NCBI GenBank assembly: GCA_016787415.1
Contig: JAEUUT010000062.1
Location: 16,095 to 80,094 of the forward strand
Reading direction: 5' to 3'
Length of the DNA: 64,000 bases
From: Saprospiraceae bacterium
Lineage (GTDB): Bacteria > Bacteroidota > Bacteroidia > Chitinophagales > Saprospiraceae
Shown: piece after piece, positions 54,619 through 64,000 of the stretch
How positions within the stretch are numbered: the first letter of the stretch is position 1
Layout of the letters: each line of letters starts with the position of its first letter
Program-made: the position numbers and the translations under genes
Notes under the pieces: generated by a model
Databases searched by the model: none
The model's input: only the letters and a program-made list of their open reading frames with translations
Told to the model about the DNA's origin: nothing

Positions 54619-55611
54619 ATGGCTAAAAAACGCATTGCCATCAATGGCTTTGGTCGGATTGGTCGCCTGACCTTCCGCAACCTTGTCAAAAACCCCAATG
54701 TGGAAGTGGTCGCCATCAACGACCTCACAGATAACCAAACGCTGGCCCACCTGCTGAAATACGATACCATGCACGGTCGTTTTGAAGGCACTGTTAGCGC
54801 CGACGATACCAGCATTACTGTGAACGGCAACAAAATTGCCGGTCTGGCTGTAAAAAACCCTGCCGAACTGCCCTGGAAAGATATGGGTGTCGATGTAGTA
54901 CTCGAATGCACTGGCATTTTCCTCGATAAGGAAAAAGCAGGCCTGCACCTGCAAGCCGGCGCCAAACGCGTGGTACTGTCCGCTCCTCCGAAAGCCGACG
55001 ATGTGCCTACGTTTGTAATTGGGGCCAATGAAGACCAGATCAAAGATACCGATCTGATCATTTCCAATGCTTCCTGCACAACCAACTGCCTGGTGCCGAT
55101 GATCATGACGCTGGATAAAGCATTCGGCGTTGAACAGTTCTTTATGAACACGATTCACGCATACACGGCCGACCAAAACCTGCAGGACGGCCCGCACAAG
55201 GACCTGCGCCGCGCACGTGCTGCTGCCCAGAACATCGTTCCTACCAGCACAGGCGCTGCCAAAGCCGTGGTAATGGTGGCTCCGCACCTGAAAGGCAAAA
55301 TCGCTGCCCACTCGCTGCGCGTTCCGGTGGCTACCGGCTCTGTTACCGACGTGGTGGCTACGATCAAAAAAACCGCTACGGTGGAAGAAATCAATGCCGC
55401 GTTTGAAGCAGCCGCAACCAGCCACCTGAAAGGTATCCTGGAATACAACACCGACGAGATCGTTTCGAGCGATATCGTTCGCAATACCCACTCCTGCATT
55501 TTCGATGCTCCACTGACGCAGGTGAATGGAAATACCTGCCGTATCGTGGGCTGGTACGACAACGAAGCCGGCTACTCGGCTCGTTTGGCGCAACTGGCGG
55601 CCATGGTTTAG
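54619..55611 (+). CDS. gapA: Glyceraldehyde-3-phosphate dehydrogenase
   Basis: Central glycolytic enzyme, 330 residues, cytoplasmic. The NAD site INGFGRIGRLTFR is at the N-terminus, the catalytic Cys153 lies in SNASCTTNCL, and YTADQNLQDGPHKDLRRARAA, the phosphate-binding region and WYDNEAGYSARL are all present. ATG 54619 is chosen; a longer frame begins inside the promoter box. The stop TAG is the first triplet of a GAGAGGT array, and a terminator-like core hairpin follows. Confidence 0.97.
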   Translation: MAKKRIAINGFGRIGRLTFRNLVKNPNVEVVAINDLTDNQTLAHLLKYDTMHGRFEGTVSADDTSITVNGNKIAGLAVKNPAELPWKDMGVDVVLECTGIFLDKEKAGLHLQAGAKRVVLSAPPKADDVPTFVIGANEDQIKDTDLIISNASCTTNCLVPMIMTLDKAFGVEQFFMNTIHAYTADQNLQDGPHKDLRRARAAAQNIVPTSTGAAKAVVMVAPHLKGKIAAHSLRVPVATGSVTDVVATIKKTATVEEINAAFEAAATSHLKGILEYNTDEIVSSDIVRNTHSCIFDAPLTQVNGNTCRIVGWYDNEAGYSARLAQLAAMV

Positions 55612-55676
55612 AGGTGAGAGGTGAGAAGTGAGAGGTGAGAGGTGAGAAGTGGGAGGTGAGAAGTGAGAGGTGAGAT
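55611..55676 (+). repeat. GAGAGGT/GAGAAGT array after gapA
   Basis: Nine heptamers run from the gapA stop codon (TAG overlapping GAGGT) to 55676. They are followed without a gap by the core hairpin at 55678. No mirror array follows on the far side. Confidence 0.9.
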
Positions 55677-55677
55677 A

Positions 55678-55712
55678 GGCGTAGCGTACACGGTGTACTC
55701 TACGCCTTTTTT
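55678..55712 (+). terminator. Core hairpin plus T run, terminator of gapA
   Basis: GGCGTAG-C-GTACAC-G-GTGTAC-T-CTACGCC folds into a 13-bp stem with one mismatch and is followed by TTTTTT. The same 12-base sequences CGTAGCGTACAC and GTGTACTCTACG form the apices of the inverted repeats at 2838, 7891 and (variant) 12247. Confidence 0.8.
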
Positions 55713-55881
55713 GTGGATGAGTTCATTTCTTTTTTCCATCTCATTGATCGTTTTGGGATGGGATACCAGAAAAGTATGTGAGCAATCGAATGTGCTCACC
55801 TGTAGAAGCATGCTTGACCCGGAATCTTATTTCCAGGCCAAGCACTATCCTCTCAGTAATAATTTGATGTTCAAAAGCCTG
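55713..55881. other. Intergenic stretch without recognised feature
   Basis: Between the gapA terminator and the stop of the giant adhesin gene I see no supported ORF, promoter box or repeat. An apparent 75-codon frame here is dominated by the repeat array and lacks any family signature. Confidence 0.5.
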
Positions 55882-58800
55882 CTACTCTGACTGAATCATC
55901 TTTCTCGTAACACTGCTATCAGCCGTTTCTACCCGATAATATAATACTCCGGTACTTGGCAGCAGTTTCCGTTCTATGATAAAATTATTATAACCTTTTG
56001 AGAAATAAGCATTTCGACTAAACACCTGACGCCCGTTTTCATCAAATACGGACAACTTCGTTTCCCCAGCCTCCGGCAAATGGAATCCGATCGCAGTTTT
56101 ATTTACAAAAGGATTGGGATAATTCTGGTACACTTCAAAACCGACACCGCTGACGACTATTCCTGCGGGTGATTTAAATCGGAATGCAACGTCGAGCAAA
56201 TCGTTGTTCACGCTATAAGCCTCGGCCCGGGTGATACTGCTTGAAATACGCATCATACGGCTTATTTCGCCCTGCTTCAAGGCGCGGAAAGTAATGGCAA
56301 ACGTATTCTCCGTACCGTCAACAGATACGGTAACCGCATTATCTAATACCCCAAAATTTCCGGATTTAATCTCTCCAGCGCCTCGAATATCTACCACTTC
56401 CAGGTTCGTCAGATTTATCGTAAACTGAAAACCCTGTACGAGTTGGTCGCTTGTAAAGTCCACTGTAAATACTTCCCCTTGCTGCACATGGCGTTCATCC
56501 AAATCGATAATAAATGCAGCATCCGTACGAGCTTCTGTCGTTTGCAAAGCGTTGGCTATCACGGAGTTATTCACATCTCCGATTTTTACCCCTACAAAAT
56601 CGTCTGTCAGGTGATCCGTTTGTACATCCTGAATGGAGATGTTTTCTGGAAAAACCGTCTGGAATGGATTAGAAGGTTCAGGGAATTCAAAAGACTTGTC
56701 TACAAAACGCCAGGAGGTATTGTTCGGAAGTTCCTGATATAGCCCAAGGATCAGTTTTCGAAGTTCTACTACATCAAATGTTGTAATGGAACCTGAGTGG
56801 TTAGCGTCGGCCGCGATGATTTTGTACGGGCTTGCAAGCGGTACAAGACCCAGAATGTGTTTATTGATCAGCACGAGGTCATACGTTGTGACGCCGTTGA
56901 GCGGATTGTTGTCTTTCGTTGGCGTGAGGGTATAGTCGCCCGAAATTGGTACCGCAGCCGGGAACATAAATGCACCTGCATCATTGCTGCCTACATGTAC
57001 CATACCCTGTTGCCCGGCGGGACTCATCACTGCAATTTCAACGGAGGCATCTTCTACCCCTTCCAATTCTTCTGTGGTCAGAGTACCGGCTACAGTGGCG
57101 CCTTGCGTTCCATCGCAGCCTATAAGATTGGCCTGAACCTGAATGGTCGCGATACAGAAGTCGGCATTACCGGCGGCATCCATCAGCCATACCTGTACTG
57201 GAATACTCATTCCTGCATCGGCACAGGTTACCTGAACGCTCTGAGGCCGGCTTGTCGGATAAGAGTTGTCAGGGTTTTCATCTGCCCTGATAATTGTCAA
57301 TGTCGCATTCAGCAAATCTGCAGGAGTGCAATTGTCGTCGCCATAAAGGAAAAAATCAGAAGCCCACAGTGTCGACATTCCGCCGATCATCAGATTGATG
57401 TTCACGTTGCCACAGGCAACTACTGGTGGTTTGCAGTCGCGGATTTCAAAGGTACGCTCACATACGGCTTCATTACCACAACCATCTTCAGCAATCCATT
57501 TGATCTTATGTCGGCCATGCGGCAGATCTGGCAGTTTAGTGCCGGATGCGTTCCGCCAGATCACTTTAGCACTGCTTTGCGTTTGTTCAATGTCGAAACG
57601 GTACCGTTGGTTCAGATTCGCGTTGTTATCAAATATTCGGTTATCACCCGTCCCATAATTCAAACTTTGATAGTTATTAAACAATACTTGTCCCACAGGA
57701 CGGGTATTGACATCTGCGCTTGAAATGACCGTTTCCATGACGCCATCACCATCGAGGTCGAGGAAAAGCAAATAACGGAAACGCAAGCCGTTTTCGATGT
57801 TTAGCGTATCGCACAAATCTGTTGCAGTCACCGCGATTTCGGTTTCTTTTTCGCATAAATCATGCTGTTGAGTGCCGTTATCCCACCAGATGTCAGCAGA
57901 ATTCCAATAACGAACATCATTCGTCGAAACATCGCAAGTGTCTATCGAAGCACAAACAACAGCAGGTGGTGTTTGATCAAGCACCTTGATAATTTGCTTG
58001 TAGACCACGCAGTTATCCGGGTACAACAGCACATCATCGCCATCCCATACCCGCCAGGTACGTGCAGGCGCAAGGCCTGTAACCGGATTAAGGGCATTTC
58101 TTGGAACTTCATAGCATGGCAAATCAGGGTTATACATACACCAGTTGATTACCCGCCATGTTCGTTCGATTTTGTAGCAAGCATCAGGCGCCACTGTAAA
58201 TATTATATCGTTGTAGTTCACGCCGATCAATTCACAGCCTTCATCGTTGGTAATTACAGGCACTCCTACTACTGGTTCCGTCGAGCAATTAACTGACACA
58301 TCGGCAGGGAATGTCACCGTATAATCCTGCGTATATGTAACGGTGATACGCTGCGTACAACTGCTGGACTGGCCGGAGCAGTCCCATGCAGTGAAACGCC
58401 GAATGATGATGCCACGGTTGCAAGTGGTATCGAAGTTGGCATTCAGGAAGTTGTTGTAGTACACTTTCTGGGTTGCGCCACAAACACCTGGGATAGACAA
58501 TGTGCCGAAAGGTATTCCTACCTGCCCTTGTGGATCAGCACTTGTCGGCGGCGTTTCATCGAGGCAGCAGTTGTCGGTAATTTCCGGGTATCCATAAGCC
58601 CAAAGGCTCGGATCGAAGTTTTCGCAACTCACCGTCACATTAGCGGGCGGCTGGCACACTGGCAGCAGTTTGTCCTGCACAGTTACCTGAATCATACATT
58701 CGTTGTAAATGAATTCACCATCGGGATCCAGCATGTGGTGACCCTCGAGGTCGATCTGATAGGCTCGCAGGATTACGGTTTGTACGGTTCCAACCTCGCA

Positions 58801-61800
58801 GCAATAGAATTTGATCGAGTCATTTTCTGCCGTTGCAACCTGATATTCGTAACCGTCGCATAAAGACGCCAGGCTGTCGATGCAGGTGCTGTATGTTTCA
58901 TCTGGTTCCTGCATCCGGCGGATGGTAAATTCCACGCCATTGCAGTTGTCGTACGAGCCCTGGTTGAAGGCGGAAGCAGGCACCCAGGTTACGCCAGCCG
59001 ACTCGCAAGAATTTCCGGGGGCATAACAATCGAACGGATCATCCACACCGATCGCCACAGTGGTCACCTGCGTACAGGTGGCTACCGGCGGCACCAGGTC
59101 TTCTACAGTCAGTTTGAACGAGCAGGAACTGAGATTACCGCAATGGTCCTCAGCCGTATACAACACGTCGTATACCCCGCGCGGGAGGCACTGCGTCGTT
59201 CCGAACACAGCCAATGTATCAGGTACCCAGTAGTTGTTTCCTGGAAAATCTGCCAGCGAACCCGGCACCGTAAAGGTGATGATATTGCCGGTGGCAGGAT
59301 CTATGCCCCATAGTTTTGCCTGTAGGTTCAGAATACCCGAGCAGCCCTCCGTGATAATCATGCGCGGCAGCGGCGCTGTGGCGCAGCAATTATTGCTTCC
59401 GTCCACACTCACCGTCACGTCGCCAGGGCATGCAAATACGGGCCCGCCGAGGTCGAGTACCTGTATCCGTTGCACATAGATGACAGGGTTACCTGCGCCC
59501 AGTGGCGCACAGTTGTTCAATACTTTCCAGGTGCGAAGAATGGTGTAGGTACCACCGCACCCATCGAAAAATTCATCTGTCATACTCACTTGCGCGCCGC
59601 ACAGGGCGCTACCGACAATGGAAGCGCCGTTGATACTTGGCGCACCGGTTGAAACCGGGGCCGTAGCGGCTGGATTCAGGTATGTGGTTTCGCAGTTTAC
59701 TGTTACGTCGGCCGGGAATACCACATCGTCCAGATTGAACGGCACAATAGTGATTAACTGGGAGCAAGTAGACTGATTGCCCGAAGCATCGGTGACGATA
59801 AACGTGCGCAGGATTTGGGCCCGCGGGTTGGTACATTGCCCGAAACTGGTGTAGTCATCATCTACAACTATGGTATAAGTATCACAATCAGTAGCAGTTA
59901 CATTTCCGGTGTGAACTACGTCGGTCGATTCACTACAGGCGATGGTGATATCAGCGGGACAAGTTAGTGCAGGCGCCAGTTTGTCTTCCACCAGCACCAC
60001 CCCGTTGCAAACATTGCCGCTCAGGGGATGCACCAGGCGATACGGGTAGTAATGTCCGATGTCGCTGGCGTCGACTTGCGCAGGCACCCAGGGGCCATTT
60101 CCGAAAGGCGGTGTAACATCCAGTTGAACAATGTAATCATCAAAACACGGATACGTACCTTCCAGCACGTCGTCTGGCAGAATATCGAACGTGCAATCTG
60201 CCGATAGCGACACATGCAGGGTATCATTGCAGACGACGGTAGCGGGTGTGGTAGTAATCTGTACCACACGGGAAATCGTTTGCTGACAACCCGGGTCAGC
60301 AACGGCTGCTGCTTCACTGCCATTTACTATTACACCATTCACGATGGTAAATGGCTGAGCAGTACCGGCATCAAATGTTGCAGAAACAAGGTGATACCCT
60401 TCACCTAAGGCATTGGCGTCGAACATATTCGTATGCACGCCGTCTACTGTAATGGACGTCACCATACCGGAAGCCCCGGCATTTTCCCCAACAGTAATCT
60501 GGAACGGGGCGGTGCCCAGGCAGAAAGGATCCGTCAGGTTGGTAAATACAGGTGTCGGGTAGTAACATTTGTTGCTCAGCGAAAGTTGCTGGGCGCCATT
60601 GGAAAGCACCGCGCTGTAACCAATACCGTCGACGTGGCGGGCCAGAAAAGTGTAATAAACTGCCTCATCCGCTTCATCGATCTGATTGTCGCCGTCATTG
60701 TCCATGTTATCCGACAAACCGCTTGTGAGCGGGCTGCCATTTGCCACTGCAACGGGCAAGGCGGGAGGTGCAGGACTGTTTGTGCTGTACAAACCGGTGC
60801 TGGATTGCACTACCCAGTTCTGCCCGGAGAGCGCATGAATCTGGATCAGTTCGCTAAACTGCCCATTGTCGGCGTTTGTAGCGTTGTTCAGGCAAACGCA
60901 TGGGTCTGAGCCTTCCACATCGTACTCCGCCTGGCAGGCGCCCGGCCCCTCCAGTACCGTCACGATGGCCGTACAGGTTCCAACATTACCGCAAGGATCG
61001 TTTACAGTCAGCAAAATGACCGGATTTTCCCCAATATCCGAACAATCAAATACTGTTTGTGAAGCGGTGAATGTAAGAGACGAGCCCGGCACACAGGCAT
61101 TGGATGAGCCTCCGTTCAGTTGATCTGGCGTGATCGTTGCCGTACCGGTATTGTCCAATGTTACCGTGATATTTTGACATACAGCCACGGGTGTCTGGTT
61201 ATTTTGCACGGTAATGGTTTGCGTATGAATCAAGGTATTGCCCGCACAGTCGGTGACCATCCAGGTACGTGTCAGGATGTAATCGTAATACGTACAATCA
61301 TCTGAATTTCCCTGCTGGGTACTTGTCTGGTTATATGTAATCACCAGATTTGCGGCAGCCGTACAGTTATCGCTGACGTCGTTGCTGGTGAGTTCGAACG
61401 GTGCAGGCACAGCATTACAATTAACAGTGATGTTGGCCGGCATCAGGATATCTGCATCAAATTCAGGTTTTTCCGTGTCTGCCACCGCCACCTCGAAGGA
61501 GCAGGTGGAAGTATTTCCATTGACATCCGTCGCTTTGTAGGTGATGGTTTGAGTACTTACGGGGCAAGTAATGCTAAGGGCAGTTCCTGGAAGTGGTCCG
61601 CCCGTTTGTACGATACTTTGAACAGCACAATCGTCGGTAGCCACCGGTATAGCCCAGTTCAGGTGCCCGGAACATTGGTCGGGGTCATTTCCGATGAGAA
61701 CGGTCGTTGTAGGGCAATTTACAAAAACAGGTGCTTGAAGATCATTGCGGGTTATCGGCACATTGCAGGTGGCCGTGTTTCCATGCACATCCGTCACTGT

Positions 61801-64000
61801 TACAGTAATAACAGTTGTGGCGCCGAAAGCCACACCGGCTGCGGGATTCTGAGTGACGGATGCGACACCGCAATTATCTGTTTCATCAGTGATACCTGAA
61901 ACCACGTCTGGAAGGACATTGCTGCAACTGGAAACCGTAACAGGTGTCGGGCAGGTAAATGCAGGCGAAACAGTATCGGCCACTGTCACCGTTGCCACGC
62001 AGGAAGCACTGTTTCCGGCTTCGTCTGTGATAGTCAGCGTCAGGTTATTGTCTCCCACGTTGGTGCAGTTGAACATTCCACCTGTAAGAGCCGTGGTTTC
62101 TACAGCGCAATTATCCGTAGAGCCGCCATTTATTGCATCCGCCATAACTGTCGCGGTACCGGCATTACTCAGGTAAACGGTAACATCCTGACAAACGGCT
62201 TGCGGTGGTTCGGTATCTTCTACGGTAACTGTAAATGCACAAGTGGCCATGTTACCACCCAGGTCGGTTGCAGTGTACACCACGTCATACGTTCCAACAT
62301 TCTGAAAAGTGGCGGGCGTGGGACCGGTTTGCATAACGCCTGAAATGCCGCAATTATCGATAGCAACCGGCGTCTGCCAGTTGACCAGCGCGCCGCACTG
62401 ACCCGGGTCGTTTCCAAACACCATATTGATCGGGCAATTTGTAAATGTAGGCTGGGTGATGTCGTCAATTGAAATGGTAAATGTAGACGTTGCAGTACAG
62501 GTGCCCAGGGTGGCGGTGAGGGTGATTGTTGCCACACCTTCGGTTCCGCTCGCAGTAAATGCCGGGATCGCCGGGTTGATACCCGTGCTGCTTCCATTGG
62601 CAAGGCCGACGCTTGCACCGCCCGTCCAGGTATATAAAGTTGCTGGATCGGCAGGACCTGTATTGAGCAAAATCATGTCGACCTGTGCACCAGGGCACAA
62701 TGGCCCAACATTGGCAATCGGCGTAAGGGTCAGACTGGCCCCCTGGCCGATTACTACAGGGACTGTAGCAGTACAGTTGTTAGCGTCGGTAACAGTAACC
62801 ACGTAAGTACCTGCTGACAAACCGGTTTGGGTAGTACCCATGAGGGTGCCCGGCCAGGAGAAGGTGTAGGGCGTAACACCGCCAGTCGCGGAAACCGTTG
62901 CTGCTCCGTTGTGTCCTCCGTTACAGGCTTCGTCTGATGTGCCGATTACCTGAATTGTTAACAAAGTTGGCTGTGAAATGGTAACCGTTCTGGTAACCTT
63001 GCACATCATGGCATCTGTAATCGTCACGAAATAAGTGCCTGCAGTCAGACCTGTTGCTGTCTGCGTCATCTGGCTGTTCGACCAGTTGTACGTGTATGGG
63101 GTCGTTCCGCCATTTGGTGAAATGGTCGCAGCGCCTGTACTTGCTCCGTTGCACAGGACATTTGTTTGAGTACTTACAAAAGCCTCTAATTCAAGCGGTT
63201 GGGTAATCACCACAGAAGTACTTGACGTACAACCATTTGCATCTGTCGCCATCACGTTGTATGTTCCCGCTGTCAGGCCCGTGGCCGTGGCCGAAGTCTG
63301 GCCGTTGTTCCACAAATACGTGATCGTGCCTGTGCCACCTGTGCCTGTGGCTGTGGCAGAGCCGTTCGAGCCGCCGAAACAACTGACATTTATCGATGCG
63401 CTGATCGTTACTGCTACTGCGCTGGCTGGTTGGGTGATGGTGACGCTTGCCGTTTCTGTACAACCGTTTGAATCTGTCACCGTTACGCTGTGGCTACCCG
63501 CAGAAAGTCCGGTTGCTGTCTGGTCCGTCGAACCATTGTCCCACAAATAGGTGTAGGGTAAAGTACCGCCGCCAGGGGTGACCGTGGCGGTGCCGTTCGA
63601 GCCGCCGAAGCAGGTGACAGGGGTTGTTTGTGCGGCTGTGGCCGTCAAATCTGTAGCCTGAATGATCGTTACCGTAGCACTGGCCGTGCAATTGTTCGCG
63701 TCGGTGACCGTCACCGTGTGTACGCCCGCCGGTAAATTGTTGGCCGTGGCAGTCGTTTGGCCGCCTGCCGATGCCGACCACAAATAGGTATAACCCGTCG
63801 TTCCGCCGGTAGCGTTTACCGTGGCAGAACCTGTGCTTGCGCCGTTGCAGCCGATGTTCGTTTGGCCGCTGATTTCTGCAATCAGGGCAGTCGGCTGGGT
63901 AATGGTGACTGTGGCGATGGCGGTGCAGCCGTTCATGTCCGTAACCGTGACGGTGTGCACACCTGCGGCCAGGTTCGTTGCTGTAGCCATGGTTTGACCA
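55882..64000 (-). CDS. Giant T9SS-secreted SprB/HYR-repeat adhesin, 5' end outside window
   Basis: At least 2,700 residues; the frame is open through the right edge (GQT precedes an internal Met at 63990), so the N-terminus is missing. From the N-side it contains one partial and five full SprB-type repeats (about 64000-62750; each with TYLW..., LTAGTYxVTVTDANGC), an Ig-like spacer, several HYR-like domains (about 62480-60950), a unique block (60940-60500), a second long Cys-rich HYR-like region (about 60400-57350), a dockerin-like double repeat (about 56920-56700, NKHILG and ADANHSGSITTFD), a cohesin-like domain (about 56510-56180) and a type A T9SS sorting domain (YQNYPNPFVNKT to the end). 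SprB-type proteins mediate gliding adhesion in Flavobacterium; that role is inferred here. Confidence 0.92.
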   Translation of the reverse strand, partial: GQTMATATNLAAGVHTVTVTDMNGCTAIATVTITQPTALIAEISGQTNIGCNGASTGSATVNATGGTTGYTYLWSASAGGQTTATANNLPAGVHTVTVTDANNCTASATVTIIQATDLTATAAQTTPVTCFGGSNGTATVTPGGGTLPYTYLWDNGSTDQTATGLSAGSHSVTVTDSNGCTETASVTITQPASAVAVTISASINVSCFGGSNGSATATGTGGTGTITYLWNNGQTSATATGLTAGTYNVMATDANGCTSSTSVVITQPLELEAFVSTQTNVLCNGASTGAATISPNGGTTPYTYNWSNSQMTQTATGLTAGTYFVTITDAMMCKVTRTVTISQPTLLTIQVIGTSDEACNGGHNGAATVSATGGVTPYTFSWPGTLMGTTQTGLSAGTYVVTVTDANNCTATVPVVIGQGASLTLTPIANVGPLCPGAQVDMILLNTGPADPATLYTWTGGASVGLANGSSTGINPAIPAFTASGTEGVATITLTATLGTCTATSTFTISIDDITQPTFTNCPINMVFGNDPGQCGALVNWQTPVAIDNCGISGVMQTGPTPATFQNVGTYDVVYTATDLGGNMATCAFTVTVEDTEPPQAVCQDVTVYLSNAGTATVMADAINGGSTDNCAVETTALTGGMFNCTNVGDNNLTLTITDEAGNSASCVATVTVADTVSPAFTCPTPVTVSSCSNVLPDVVSGITDETDNCGVASVTQNPAAGVAFGATTVITVTVTDVHGNTATCNVPITRNDLQAPVFVNCPTTTVLIGNDPDQCSGHLNWAIPVATDDCAVQSIVQTGGPLPGTALSITCPVSTQTITYKATDVNGNTSTCSFEVAVADTEKPEFDADILMPANITVNCNAVPAPFELTSNDVSDNCTAAANLVITYNQTSTQQGNSDDCTYYDYILTRTWMVTDCAGNTLIHTQTITVQNNQTPVAVCQNITVTLDNTGTATITPDQLNGGSSNACVPGSSLTFTASQTVFDCSDIGENPVILLTVNDPCGNVGTCTAIVTVLEGPGACQAEYDVEGSDPCVCLNNATNADNGQFSELIQIHALSGQNWVVQSSTGLYSTNSPAPPALPVAVANGSPLTSGLSDNMDNDGDNQIDEADEAVYYTFLARHVDGIGYSAVLSNGAQQLSLSNKCYYPTPVFTNLTDPFCLGTAPFQITVGENAGASGMVTSITVDGVHTNMFDANALGEGYHLVSATFDAGTAQPFTIVNGVIVNGSEAAAVADPGCQQTISRVVQITTTPATVVCNDTLHVSLSADCTFDILPDDVLEGTYPCFDDYIVQLDVTPPFGNGPWVPAQVDASDIGHYYPYRLVHPLSGNVCNGVVLVEDKLAPALTCPADITIACSESTDVVHTGNVTATDCDTYTIVVDDDYTSFGQCTNPRAQILRTFIVTDASGNQSTCSQLITIVPFNLDDVVFPADVTVNCETTYLNPAATAPVSTGAPSINGASIVGSALCGAQVSMTDEFFDGCGGTYTILRTWKVLNNCAPLGAGNPVIYVQRIQVLDLGGPVFACPGDVTVSVDGSNNCCATAPLPRMIITEGCSGILNLQAKLWGIDPATGNIITFTVPGSLADFPGNNYWVPDTLAVFGTTQCLPRGVYDVLYTAEDHCGNLSSCSFKLTVEDLVPPVATCTQVTTVAIGVDDPFDCYAPGNSCESAGVTWVPASAFNQGSYDNCNGVEFTIRRMQEPDETYSTCIDSLASLCDGYEYQVATAENDSIKFYCCEVGTVQTVILRAYQIDLEGHHMLDPDGEFIYNECMIQVTVQDKLLPVCQPPANVTVSCENFDPSLWAYGYPEITDNCCLDETPPTSADPQGQVGIPFGTLSIPGVCGATQKVYYNNFLNANFDTTCNRGIIIRRFTAWDCSGQSSSCTQRITVTYTQDYTVTFPADVSVNCSTEPVVGVPVITNDEGCELIGVNYNDIIFTVAPDACYKIERTWRVINWCMYNPDLPCYEVPRNALNPVTGLAPARTWRVWDGDDVLLYPDNCVVYKQIIKVLDQTPPAVVCASIDTCDVSTNDVRYWNSADIWWDNGTQQHDLCEKETEIAVTATDLCDTLNIENGLRFRYLLFLDLDGDGVMETVISSADVNTRPVGQVLFNNYQSLNYGTGDNRIFDNNANLNQRYRFDIEQTQSSAKVIWRNASGTKLPDLPHGRHKIKWIAEDGCGNEAVCERTFEIRDCKPPVVACGNVNINLMIGGMSTLWASDFFLYGDDNCTPADLLNATLTIIRADENPDNSYPTSRPQSVQVTCADAGMSIPVQVWLMDAAGNADFCIATIQVQANLIGCDGTQGATVAGTLTTEELEGVEDASVEIAVMSPAGQQGMVHVGSNDAGAFMFPAAVPISGDYTLTPTKDNNPLNGVTTYDLVLINKHILGLVPLASPYKIIAADANHSGSITTFDVVELRKLILGLYQELPNNTSWRFVDKSFEFPEPSNPFQTVFPENISIQDVQTDHLTDDFVGVKIGDVNNSVIANALQTTEARTDAAFIIDLDERHVQQGEVFTVDFTSDQLVQGFQFTINLTNLEVVDIRGAGEIKSGNFGVLDNAVTVSVDGTENTFAITFRALKQGEISRMMRISSSITRAEAYSVNNDLLDVAFRFKSPAGIVVSGVGFEVYQNYPNPFVNKTAIGFHLPEAGETKLSVFDENGRQVFSRNAYFSKGYNNFIIERKLLPSTGVLYYRVETADSSVTRKMIQSE

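Noticed and set aside
54565..55593. Minus-strand ORF of 342 codons opposite gapA
   Set aside because: Antisense shadow of a highly conserved GAPDH; no recognisable domain.
55663..55890. Plus-strand 75-codon ORF after gapA
   Set aside because: It begins in the repeat array, overlaps the adhesin stop on the other strand and has no family signature.

Overview
The window comes from a member of the Bacteroidota, most likely a Saprospiria/Chitinophaga-type gliding or surface-associated aerobe. Several features point this way: recurrent TAnnTTTG promoter boxes and few Shine-Dalgarno sequences, type IX secretion (T9SS) C-terminal sorting domains, PKD, SprB and HYR repeat proteins, a short NuoG, and DUF2750 and CBM9-type lipoproteins. 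No rRNA, tRNA, CRISPR array, phage or transposase gene was recognised.

Layout. 1-3.6 kb: the 5' part of a CcmF/CcsA-type cytochrome c assembly protein (runs off the left edge), an RlmK-like rRNA methyltransferase and a Spy/CpxP-like periplasmic protein. 3.7-9.6 kb: a lipoprotein, panB, mltG, an atypical SDR protein and a membrane-bound receiver/AraC regulator. 9.7-15.8 kb: a NitT/TauT-type ABC permease and ATPase, a CcmE with a CxxxY heme motif, fabH, a PlsC-like acyltransferase and miaA. 15.8-24.3 kb: PAP2 phosphatase, LptF/LptG permease, rpe, a DnaQ-fold exonuclease, a coiled-coil membrane protein, a VWA protein and folD. 24.3-28.1 kb: a gluconate operon (gnd-gntP-gntK). 28.2-29.0 kb: a CBM9-like lipoprotein. 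29.2-46.3 kb: a complete nuoA-N complex I operon interrupted by unrelated cargo genes (SH3 lipoprotein, DUF2750, MNT nucleotidyltransferase plus HEPN remnant, CaCA antiporter, small membrane protein, S4 protein, L,D-transpeptidase). 46.3-64 kb: a second SH3 lipoprotein, a beta-barrel protein, an M12B-type protease with 14 PKD domains, an EEP-family hydrolase, gapA and a giant SprB/HYR/dockerin-like T9SS adhesin that runs off the right edge.

The most unusual feature is a family of about 19 intergenic arrays of short tandem units, mostly 7 nt (GAGAGGT, GAGTCCT, TGATGAA, GTTATCC). They usually begin in or directly after a stop codon. About half are mirrored into long, nearly perfect inverted repeats (47-61 bp arms). 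Several loci with different unit sequences share one apical core, CGTAG(A/C)GTACAC...GTGTACTCTACG, which behind gapA is a compact hairpin followed by a T run. They look like expandable, stop-anchored transcript-end or mRNA-punctuation elements, and several have contributed the last codons and stop of the preceding gene.
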